Below the pieces are notes generated by a model. That model was given only the letters and a program-made list of their open reading frames with translations, had not been told where the DNA came from and made no database searches. From assembly GCF_002879855.1 (NCBI RefSeq), contig NZ_PNYB01000023.1, positions 21,593 to 85,592 of the forward strand: a DNA stretch of 64,000 bases, written 5' to 3'. The position numbers were made by a program, and so were the translations under genes. How positions within the stretch are numbered: position 1 is the first letter of the stretch; each line of letters starts with the position of its first letter. This DNA is from Trinickia soli (GTDB lineage Bacteria; Pseudomonadota; Gammaproteobacteria; Burkholderiales; Burkholderiaceae). Shown here in pieces: positions 17,623 to 25,018 of this stretch.

Positions 17623-19107
17623 ATGTCGCCTGTCGCTGCGACCAGCCTGCGCCGCTCGCTCTTGCGACGGCTCGCGGCGCCGCTGTCTATGCTTGCGCTG
17701 ATGAGCGGTCTCATCGCCTATTGGCTGGCGTGGCAATACACGCAACACGTCATCGATCGTTCGTTGGCCGATCTCGCTACGGCCATTTCGAAGCAGATCC
17801 AAATCGCCGGTCCGAACGCCCGCTCGACGGTGCCGCCGTTCGCGCAGGCGATGTTCTCCGACCCGAACGACAACCTCATCTACCGTATCAGCGACGGCGA
17901 GCACGAGATTGCCGGCGAATCGGCGCTGCCGCTGTTTGGCACACGTGTGCGCGAGCAGCGCGCGGCATACGTATTCGAAGCGCAGTACGCGGGCATGCAT
18001 GTGCGCGTGGCACAAGTGCGCGTGTTGCAGGACACGGGCAATCCGATCATCGTCGAAGTCGCGCAACCGCTGCGACACCGCTACCGGATCGCAGCCGAAT
18101 TCCTTGTCGCGATCATGATGCCGCTGATGTTGCTGCTGCTCGCCGGCTGGGGCATCGTCTGGCGCGTCGTCAATCAACAGCTCAACCCACTGACGGCACT
18201 GGCCGATTCGTTGAACCGGCAAACCCATATGTCGCTCGAAAGCGTCGACGAAACTTACGTGCCGATCGAAATCCAGCCGCTGACGAGTGCGATGAACGCG
18301 CTGCTCGCGAGGTTAAAGACCGCGCTCGACGGCCAGCGCAAATTCATTGCCGACGCCGCCCATCAATTGCGCACGCCGCTGACTGCCGTCAAGCTTCACG
18401 CCGAACAAGCGGCGAGTGCGCGCGACCCCGGTCAGACGCTCGCCGCCGTGCACGAACTGCGCGCGGCAGCCGATCGCGCGGTGCGCCTCTCGAACCAGTT
18501 GCTCTCGCTTGCTCGCGCGGAGCCGGGCGCACAAGCGGCGCGCTTCGCAGAAGTGGATATTGCCGCCCTTGCATTCGAAACGGGTGCCGAATGGGTGCCG
18601 CGTGCGCTCGCGGCACAGGTCGATCTCGGGTTTCAACGCCTGGACGATCCTTCGAACGACAAACCGCTGATGGTACGCGGCAACGCCGTGTTGCTGCGCG
18701 AAGTCATCGCGAACCTGCTCGATAACGCGCTCAAGTATTTACCGTCGGCCCGCATGGTCGGCGCGAACGTGACCGTGACCGTAGCGGAAGTCATCGACGA
18801 ACACCAACAGCGATTCGCCGAAATCGCCGTGGAGGACAACGGTTCGGGCGTGCCCGCCGCGCTGCAGGCCGATTTGTTCAAACGGTTCTTTCGAGGCGAT
18901 CGGCAAGACTCCGCCGATACGAGCGTCGAGGCCGGCGCAGGTCTTGGCCTCGCGATCGTGCATGACATCATGAATCTGCACGGCGGCAGCGTGCGTTACG
19001 AGGACGCGCCGGGTGGCGGAGCGCGATTCGTTCTGAGCTTGCCCCTCGCCACCGGCACCGAGGCCGGCCGTGCCGCACCGTCGGCCTCGCAGGTTCCACT
19101 GGGCTAG
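17623..19107 (+). CDS. Sensor histidine kinase (TctE/QseC-like)
   Basis: 494-aa inner-membrane sensor kinase. Membrane segments lie at about 20-42 and 160-188 and flank a periplasmic domain of about 120 residues of the 2CSK_N type; the HAMP-like linker precedes the H box DAAHQLRTPLTAVKLH with H247. The N box NLLDNALKYLPS and G boxes (VEDNGSGVP, GAGLGLAIVHDIM) complete the HATPase domain. It phosphorylates the preceding response regulator. The signal is unknown. Confidence 0.93.
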   Translation: MSPVAATSLRRSLLRRLAAPLSMLALMSGLIAYWLAWQYTQHVIDRSLADLATAISKQIQIAGPNARSTVPPFAQAMFSDPNDNLIYRISDGEHEIAGESALPLFGTRVREQRAAYVFEAQYAGMHVRVAQVRVLQDTGNPIIVEVAQPLRHRYRIAAEFLVAIMMPLMLLLLAGWGIVWRVVNQQLNPLTALADSLNRQTHMSLESVDETYVPIEIQPLTSAMNALLARLKTALDGQRKFIADAAHQLRTPLTAVKLHAEQAASARDPGQTLAAVHELRAAADRAVRLSNQLLSLARAEPGAQAARFAEVDIAALAFETGAEWVPRALAAQVDLGFQRLDDPSNDKPLMVRGNAVLLREVIANLLDNALKYLPSARMVGANVTVTVAEVIDEHQQRFAEIAVEDNGSGVPAALQADLFKRFFRGDRQDSADTSVEAGAGLGLAIVHDIMNLHGGSVRYEDAPGGGARFVLSLPLATGTEAGRAAPSASQVPLG

Positions 19108-19211
19108 GACTTCGCTACCCGCAACGCCGAGGCGGCGACTTTGCACTCGCGGTTTCCGTCGGATCTGCCGATGCGCAAGCCGATTCCCAGCGATAAGCCG
19201 ATACGCCCGTC

Positions 19212-19712
19212 TCAGGCTTTCGCGCTTTTGCTCTTGCCGTTTTTGCTCTTACCGTTTTTGGCGTTGCTTTTGGGTGCGAGCATCGTGCCCCGACACTTGC
19301 GCGCGCCGCAACGGCATGCGTATTCGTCCTTGAGCTTCTTGGTCTGACGCGCGTCGATGACGAGGCCATAGTCGTAAAACAACTCTTCGTCCATTGCGAT
19401 ATCGCGCAACGCGTGAATGAAAACGCGGCCGTCGACCTCTTCCGCTTCACAGTTCGGCGCGCACGAATGATTGATCCAGCGCGCGCTGTTGCCGCCCATC
19501 TTACCGTCGATGACGCGCCCGTCCTCGAGCGCAAAGTAAAACGTATGGTTGGGCTCCGCGGGATTGTGCGGATGCCGTCGCAGGGCTTCCTTCCATGAGA
19601 TGCGCTCACCCTTGTATTCCAGCAGACGCTCGCCCGCCCGCAGCGGCACGGCAGCAAACACACCTTTGCCATGCACGCCGGACTGGCGCACGACCAACTT
19701 GCGTGAACTCAT
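19212..19712 (-). CDS. SET-domain protein with Lys/Ser-rich tail
   Basis: 166-aa SET-domain protein of the protein-lysine methyltransferase superfamily. The SET motifs are visible: GVHGKGVFAA (SET-I), WINHSCAPNCEAEEV (the NHSC motif that forms the pseudoknot) and ELFYDYG, plus a post-SET-like CRCGARKCRGTM with three cysteines. The last 20 residues are KNGKSKNGKSK-like, encoded by a 15-base duplication. Bacterial SET proteins are few and their substrates are mostly unknown; a basic, histone-H1-like tail could bind DNA or ribosomes. Confidence 0.88.
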   Translation of the reverse strand: MSSRKLVVRQSGVHGKGVFAAVPLRAGERLLEYKGERISWKEALRRHPHNPAEPNHTFYFALEDGRVIDGKMGGNSARWINHSCAPNCEAEEVDGRVFIHALRDIAMDEELFYDYGLVIDARQTKKLKDEYACRCGARKCRGTMLAPKSNAKNGKSKNGKSKSAKA

Positions 19713-19898
19713 CGATCAATCCTCAGAAATACTTCGGCGCCGCAGGTGCGGCTTTTGCGTTTTCGATTGCGGGATGGAAAACGCGGCGCCCTATGGGCGC
19801 CGCGTCAGCGGAGGTCAGCCTCGTCGCAAGTCGAAATCGTACACGCGGTAAGCCGCTTCGTTCAACGTCGCATGCATGAAATTGCGCAATCTTTGTCC

Positions 19899-20612
19899 CT
19901 ACGCAGGCCCAAGCGTATCGAGCCACTCGCCGAATGCTTCGCTCGCCGCCGCCTCCAATGCCGGGCTGAGCCGCGCAGTGTCTGCGCGCAAGCGATTCGC
20001 ATCGATGCCTGGCGTCGCCGCAATCTCGCCCGCGTGACCGATCAACCAGCGCTCGAAGCGGTCACCGCGAATTTCAGGATGGCACTGAAAAGCCAGTACG
20101 TTCTTGCCCCAGGCAAACGCCTGGTTTTCGCAGACCGATGTGGAAGCGAGGCGCACCGCGTCGACCGGTAAATCGAAGGTGTCGCCATGCCAGTGCAGCA
20201 TCGAGGTGCGCGCACCGTCGAAGTGACGCACGGGCGAGTGGTGGCCCGCCTCGGTCAGCGTCAGCGTGGACCAGCCGATTTCCTTGTATCCGCCCGAGTA
20301 CACGCGTGCGCCGAGAACGCGCGCGATCAATTGCGCACCGAGGCAGATGCCGAGCGTCGGCAAACCGGCTGCAATCCTTCTTTCGAGCAATGCGAGCAGT
20401 GGCTTGAGCGTCGGATAGGAAGCGTCGTCGAAAGCGGAGATGGGCCCGCCGAGCACGACGGTGAGCGCCGGCCCTTCGGGTTTGGCCGCCTCGATGCGCG
20501 CCAGGCCGACGTCGAGATAGCGTACTGCCCACGCACGCTCGCCCAGCACTTGTTCGAGCGTACCGAGATCTTCGAAATGGACGTGCCGAATGGCGTGGAC
20601 TTCGCGATTCAT
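19899..20612 (-). CDS. Class I glutamine amidotransferase (GMP synthase-like)
   Basis: 237-aa class I GATase. The nucleophile elbow GICLGAQLIARVLG holds the catalytic cysteine, and FQCHPEI holds the catalytic histidine and glutamate. Stand-alone proteins of this kind resemble the GMP synthase glutaminase domain or gamma-glutamyl-amine hydrolases; the actual substrate is unknown. The start ATG at 20612 follows AGAGGATTCG, a good ribosome-binding site; a start 5 codons earlier lacks one. It follows the MarR gene by 24 bases on the same strand, so the two are probably co-transcribed. Confidence 0.9.
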   Translation of the reverse strand: MNREVHAIRHVHFEDLGTLEQVLGERAWAVRYLDVGLARIEAAKPEGPALTVVLGGPISAFDDASYPTLKPLLALLERRIAAGLPTLGICLGAQLIARVLGARVYSGGYKEIGWSTLTLTEAGHHSPVRHFDGARTSMLHWHGDTFDLPVDAVRLASTSVCENQAFAWGKNVLAFQCHPEIRGDRFERWLIGHAGEIAATPGIDANRLRADTARLSPALEAAASEAFGEWLDTLGPA

Positions 20613-20636
20613 CGAATCCTCTGGCAAGCGCGCGGA

Positions 20637-21284
20637 CTAGGCCGCGCCTTGCGCGAAGATCTTCCAGACTTTCTTCTGTGTCAGCGAATCGGCTTCTTCA
20701 TGAACCGGGCAATCGAGCCGCAGATCCACATCGCCGATCGACAGATTCAGCGCATTGCAACGATGCGCGACCTTCTTCGGGCTCTTGCTGACTTCGAAAT
20801 GCTTGCAGGTGACGCACATGCGATGCTCGGGAATATCGCCCTGCACCTGCAGCTGGCGAATCATCTTGATCATCGTGCGATAGAAGACGGCCTGCTCTTC
20901 GTCGCGCAACGTACTGATCGCGCCCGCGAGAAAGTCGGGCCACTGCTGCGCCCGCTTGGCTGCCGTGCGCCCACGCGCGGTGAGCCTGACGGCCAAGGCG
21001 CGGCCGTCCTCGGTCGCACGGCGTTTTTCGATGAGACCCTTCGCTTCGAGCGTACTGACGGCATCGCTCGTCGTAGCCGCGGTGAGCGCGGTCTCCCGGG
21101 CGATTTCGCCGAGGCGCAGCGGGTTCTTGCGTTGCATCAGCAACACGAGAATTTCGCCCTGCGTAGGCGTGAGCCCCGCGCTCTCAGCCCACTCCCACGC
21201 CTGGCTGCGCATCGCCGTGCCTAAGCGCAGCAAGCTGTGGGTCACGCGCCCAGTCGCCTGCTCTCCGTGTACACCTTCGCTCAT
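20637..21284 (-). CDS. MarR-family regulator with a cysteine-rich C-terminus
   Basis: 215-aa regulator with a MarR winged-helix region at about 20-145 (LTPTQGEILVLLM, SDAVSTLEAKGLIEKRRATEDGR). It is about 60-70 residues longer than ordinary MarR proteins: the extra C-terminus has CVTCKHF, a later HRC and LDCPVHEEA, four cysteines with histidines that could bind a metal or an Fe-S cluster. It precedes the glutamine amidotransferase. An ATG start at 21284 gives the full frame. It probably senses a metal or redox signal, but this is inference. Confidence 0.88.
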   Translation of the reverse strand: MSEGVHGEQATGRVTHSLLRLGTAMRSQAWEWAESAGLTPTQGEILVLLMQRKNPLRLGEIARETALTAATTSDAVSTLEAKGLIEKRRATEDGRALAVRLTARGRTAAKRAQQWPDFLAGAISTLRDEEQAVFYRTMIKMIRQLQVQGDIPEHRMCVTCKHFEVSKSPKKVAHRCNALNLSIGDVDLRLDCPVHEEADSLTQKKVWKIFAQGAA

Positions 21285-21811
21285 AGTCTTTGTTCGCTAT
21301 TTCGCAATTGACAGCATGCCGCTGCTGATTCGGTTGCCTGCCCGCGCTTTGCCTTGCCTCGCGGCGCGCCGACAGCCCCGTGGGGTGACCCGCCTTCTGT
21401 CGGGCGTGCCGATTTTACTATTTCAAGGTCGCTCCGCCTGCCTGACGCCGAGCCAACGGTACAACCCGGGCTCGCTGCGCATCCATTAACGCTGTTCCCG
21501 CAAGATGCGACATGACGGACGCGCCATTTTAAGCGACGAAAGAGAATAGTACAGCTAAGTTATTCAGGAGTAGCTGTGGACAAGTCAGGTATAACCACGC
21601 GAACCTAATGTGCGTCATTTCTGGATAAGCTCCCACCCAATTCGAATGCCGCTTGACTTACCCAGGCCTCATGTCAGTTCCGCACGCGCAAACCACGCGG
21701 TTATGGTTTACGCAGAGGCTTGAAACGTCAGCGCATTTTCGTGTTTTCCACAGGCAACGCAGCGCATTGTTAACTATTACTACGTATGTATACGTTGTAA
21801 ACGTAAAAAAC
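21285..21811. other. AT-richer intergenic region with DnaA-box-like sites
   Basis: 527 bases without a convincing gene. The short frames seen in it are not protein-like. Sites that match DnaA boxes (TTWTNCACA or one mismatch) are TTGTCCACA (complement of 21575-21583), TTATCCAGA (complement of 21620-21628) and TTTTCCACA (21744-21752). The left copy of the inverted element lies at 21769-21802. The composition is lower in GC than the flanking genes. Confidence 0.55.
21769..21802 (+). repeat. Left copy of a ~31 bp inverted element
   Basis: GTTAACT..TACTACGTAT..ATACG...TAAAC; the core ACGTATGTATACGT is nearly palindromic. The complement of the right copy (24735-24765) matches with only two 2-base differences and a 3-base gap. 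The pair flanks ybdK and the antiporter gene in inverted orientation. Confidence 0.75.
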
Positions 21812-22930
21812 CTAAACGCCACGCCATCGCAGGCACTGTTGGCGAACCGCTTCATGCAACGACTTTTCTTTCTTGACCATACTTCGCAGCCACGTAGCGT
21901 CGTTAACCTGACCTTGCGCAATGTTCGCGATTTCGCGCAATGCGCCAGATGATTGCAACGCTTCGCCATGCGGCTCGATCACGCGAAGCGTCTCGAGGAT
22001 GTCTTCGAAGATCGTGCGGCGCTCGCCCGTTTGCGGGTTGATGCAGGTGCCGCCAAGCCCGAAGCGGCACGCCTCGAAGCGATTGAACGTATAAACGAGG
22101 TAGTCGTCCTCCTTCGGCACGAACGGGCGATCGAGGAGCAGGTGACGCGCGAGCGTCTGGATGTAGCTGGCGATCGCCGCCGCGCGATCCACCGACAACG
22201 GCGTATCCATGACGCGTACTTCGATCGTGCCGAAGCCTGGCTTGGGACGAATATCCCAGTAGAAATCTTTCATGCTGTTGACGACGCCTGTCGCCACCAT
22301 CTTCGAAAAATATTCTTCGAAGCCGGCCCAGGTCAGCACGAACGGCGCACGGCCCGACAGCGGAAACGCGAAGACCGAATTCAACCGTGCCGAGTGAAAG
22401 CCCGTGTCGACGCCCTGCACGTAAGGAGAAGAAGCCGAAAGCGCGATGAAATGCGGGATGAATCGCGACATCGCATGCAGCAGGAACAGGGCGCTGTCGG
22501 GATCGGGACAGCCGATATGCACGTGTTGACCGAACACGGTGAACTGCTTGGCCAGATAGCCGTAGAGCTCCGACAGGTACTGAAAGCGCGGCGCGTCGAA
22601 AATTTGCCGCTCGCTCCATTGCTGAAACGCATGCGTGCCGCCCCCGGCCAGACCGACATTGAGATGATCGGCCGCGGCGACGAGCGTATCGCGCAGCGTG
22701 CGCAGTTGCGCGAGCGCTTCCTCGTGCGAATGGCAGATGCCGGTGGAAAGCTCGATCATGCTTTCCGTGATCTCGGGCGTGATGTTGCCGGGGATCTTCT
22801 GATCTTTGACGAGCCGCATCAGATCGGAAGCGGCTTTCGTCAGATCGTAGTCGTGCGTGTTGACGACCTGGATTTCGAGTTCGACGCCGAACGTAAACGG
22901 CTTGGAGTTGATGAACGGTTCAAGTGCCAT
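21812..22930 (-). CDS. ybdK: Carboxylate-amine ligase, YbdK family (glutamate-cysteine ligase 2)
   Basis: 372-aa ATP-grasp-like/glutamate-cysteine-ligase-2 family protein. It starts [19 protein letters not shown] and carries [28 protein letters not shown] and [11 protein letters not shown], all YbdK signatures. E. coli YbdK makes gamma-glutamylcysteine weakly, so it may act as an accessory amine ligase. The proper gshA of this genome is at 46078-47694. It is followed by the antiporter-transcribed neighbourhood: the antiporter gene ends 27 bases upstream on the same strand, so the two probably form an operon. Confidence 0.92.
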   Translation of the reverse strand: MALEPFINSKPFTFGVELEIQVVNTHDYDLTKAASDLMRLVKDQKIPGNITPEITESMIELSTGICHSHEEALAQLRTLRDTLVAAADHLNVGLAGGGTHAFQQWSERQIFDAPRFQYLSELYGYLAKQFTVFGQHVHIGCPDPDSALFLLHAMSRFIPHFIALSASSPYVQGVDTGFHSARLNSVFAFPLSGRAPFVLTWAGFEEYFSKMVATGVVNSMKDFYWDIRPKPGFGTIEVRVMDTPLSVDRAAAIASYIQTLARHLLLDRPFVPKEDDYLVYTFNRFEACRFGLGGTCINPQTGERRTIFEDILETLRVIEPHGEALQSSGALREIANIAQGQVNDATWLRSMVKKEKSLHEAVRQQCLRWRGV

Positions 22931-22957
22931 GGTGTCTTTCCAATCCAGAATCGCTCA

Positions 22958-24160
22958 TCAGGCCCGGCGCTCGCCTACGAGCGCGAGACTGCGATAGACG
23001 AGCAACGGCCCGACGAGCTGCAAGACAACGATCGAACACATGACGACGGCGCGCAGCGTTGGATCGAAGTGCGGATAAAGCGAATAGGTGTCGTCGACGA
23101 GCAGGTAGGCCAGGGCCGACATCGGCGAGAGCGACAGGCCCAGCGCCACGCCCTGCTTCAGGCCGATGCCGCTCGGCTTTGCAAACGCCAGCACGCCGAC
23201 GAGCTTGGCGACGAAACGCGCCACGATAAGCCCGAGCGCTGCAACGCCGCCGAGCGCAATGTCGCGCCATTCGAAGGCCGTCAGCGTCAACACGAACAAG
23301 ATCACGGTCAGCAGCCAGCCTGCGGTGCCGAAATGCACGGGCCACAGCTGTGGCTTCGCTTCGAGGTTTTTGACGATGATCCCGGCTGCGAGCAGGCTCA
23401 GAATCGTCGAGAGCTTGAACAAATGCGCAATCGCGATCGCCAGCAGCACGAGACCGAAAAGCGCCACGAACGAATGCTCGTCCTGGACCTGCATCGAACG
23501 ATAGAAAAACATGCAGGCACGGGCCAGCAGATAGGCCAGCACGAGCGAGCCGACGAGCAGGTAAAGCGGCTGGATGATCGTGGCGAAGACGTTGCCGTAG
23601 ACCTCCTGATGCAGCCAGCCCGACGCAATCTTTTCGATGACGACGGCGTACATGCTGTTCAGGGCCGTGAGCGTCAGCAGGCGCTGCGTGACCTGCCCCT
23701 CGGCCCGCAGTTCGGTCTTGAGCTGAATCACCATGGCTGGCGACGTCGACATCGCGATGGCGGCAATCACGGTAGAAACGGACCCGCTCACGTGAGCCAG
23801 CATCAGCGCGACGAGAACGAGCACGAAGGTCAGTGTCGCTTCGGCGATGCTCGAGGCAATCAGCCAGGGATTACGGCGGATCCAGCGCAGATCGAGCCGG
23901 CCGCCGAGCTCGAACAGCAGCAGGCCCAGCGCGACATCGAGCAACAGCCTCGAGGTCGCCCCTGCGCTCGCGTCGATCGTCCCCAGGCCGGCCGATCCCG
24001 CGATCAGACCGATCACGGCATAGCCCGTCACACGCGGCAGGCGCCAGGCGCGATAGCAAAGCTCGCCCAGAAGGCCCGCGACAAGCAAAGCGAGGCCCGC
24101 CCAAAACACGGCGTCGGGCGCGAACGGCCAGTGCGGAAGAAATGAAAACGCCGATTTCAT
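22958..24160 (-). CDS. Cation:proton antiporter (CPA2/KefB type, no RCK domain)
   Basis: 400-aa membrane protein with 12-13 hydrophobic segments of the Na+/H+ exchanger fold. Conserved pieces are LLLFELGGRLDL, AIAMSTSPAMVIQLKTEL and LVARF-like LIVARFVAKLVGVLAFAKPSG. No C-terminal TrkA-N/RCK domain is present, unlike KefB/KefC. It likely exchanges Na+ or K+ for H+ across the inner membrane. It shares a strand with ybdK, 27 bases apart, and its promoter should lie in the 24.2-24.8 kb AT-richer stretch. Confidence 0.9.
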   Translation of the reverse strand: MKSAFSFLPHWPFAPDAVFWAGLALLVAGLLGELCYRAWRLPRVTGYAVIGLIAGSAGLGTIDASAGATSRLLLDVALGLLLFELGGRLDLRWIRRNPWLIASSIAEATLTFVLVLVALMLAHVSGSVSTVIAAIAMSTSPAMVIQLKTELRAEGQVTQRLLTLTALNSMYAVVIEKIASGWLHQEVYGNVFATIIQPLYLLVGSLVLAYLLARACMFFYRSMQVQDEHSFVALFGLVLLAIAIAHLFKLSTILSLLAAGIIVKNLEAKPQLWPVHFGTAGWLLTVILFVLTLTAFEWRDIALGGVAALGLIVARFVAKLVGVLAFAKPSGIGLKQGVALGLSLSPMSALAYLLVDDTYSLYPHFDPTLRAVVMCSIVVLQLVGPLLVYRSLALVGERRA

Positions 24161-24734
24161 CTGATAGCTGCTCCTTTACGGACAGGCCGGCTCAGGCGTT
24201 TCGCCCGTGACGGCGCTTTCTCGTGGCTTGATTGACCGGTCTGCGGCGACGCGCCGCGACGCGGACTGAAAGTGGCGAACGCCGGCGGCTCGGCTGCAAC
24301 CGGGCGCGACGACGAAACGCGCCGAATCCGACGCTCGGCGCAAGAAGCGCGCGGACAGAGCCTGGCTCGTGTCCTGGCGCGATGAACTCAGGTGCGGCAA
24401 CGCAAGCAGCCCATTTGATGCGTCGGGCAGCGAACGTCACCCCCATTGGAGCTGCGTATCCGCAATGTGAACGATGCGCAGCCATGCAACCGGTGCAAGA
24501 GGAACGGGGATTGTGCCATAGCTTGACTCCAAACCGGACAATTCATCATCGATTTGCATTCATCTCGGTACAAACTACCCGAAATTTCGTATTGCGAAGA
24601 AAAAACATCCGATAGAGCGACGGCTTCGCGGCAAAACGCTCGGCGTCTCCGCCTCCGGAAGATAGCTCAGCGCGTTGCGTCCTGCGTTCGACCGGTCGAG
24701 TCGCGAGGCGTGCGGTGCGAGTTTGGGTTTACTT

Positions 24735-24765
24735 GTTTACGTATGTATACGTAGTAGCAGTTAAC
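24735..24765 (-). repeat. Right copy of the ~31 bp inverted element
   Basis: Contains the 16-base palindrome TACGTAT-GT-ATACGTA (24738-24753) and ends in GTTAAC. Read as its complement it matches the left copy at 21769-21802. The shared 14-base core ACGTATGTATACGT is identical at both sites. Confidence 0.75.
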
Positions 24766-24961
24766 AAAGGGGTCCCAAAACTGTGCATAACCGCTTTTTC
24801 CCTAACCGAATCAAAGTCTTGGCGAACGCATAAGCGGATGGGCAGCATGTGCGGGGCTCGCCGGTTTCGAAGCATAACTTTTGGCGGGTCGCGCGATGCG
24901 TCGACTTGTCCCGTTTACGTCCACATCGACTTCACAAGCATCCCGCCCGCGAATCAACCGC

Positions 24962-24970
24962 TTATCCACA
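24962..24970 (+). promoter_or_regulatory. Consensus DnaA box
   Basis: TTATCCACA, the canonical high-affinity DnaA box, followed 6 bases later by a complementary-strand near-box (24977-24985). Together with the others listed for 21.5-25 kb it suggests DnaA binding here. Confidence 0.5.
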
Positions 24971-25018
24971 GCCCGCGGTGGAAAACTGCCGGGGTTTCCG
25001 ATTCGTCAGTTAGATGGC

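Larger units (their letters stand above)
24161..25018. other. Long intergenic region with DnaA-box-like sites and inverted element
   Basis: 858 bases with no convincing gene. The frames on both strands are Arg/Ala-rich shadows. An AT-rich stretch lies at 24530-24615 and around 24720-24770. DnaA-box-like sites are TTATGCACA (complement of 24782-24790), the exact consensus TTATCCACA (24962-24970) and TTTTCCACC (complement of 24977-24985). The right copy of the inverted element is at 24735-24765. Confidence 0.55.

Noticed and set aside
21953..24145. 730-codon frame on the plus strand opposite ybdK and the antiporter
   Set aside because: Composed of Arg/Asp/Gln-rich antisense sequence of two well-supported genes; spans their intergenic gap without any motif.
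24176..24615. Small frames in the 24.2-24.6 kb intergenic region
   Set aside because: Composition typical of noncoding GC-rich DNA, overlapping frames on both strands, no motif or start signal.
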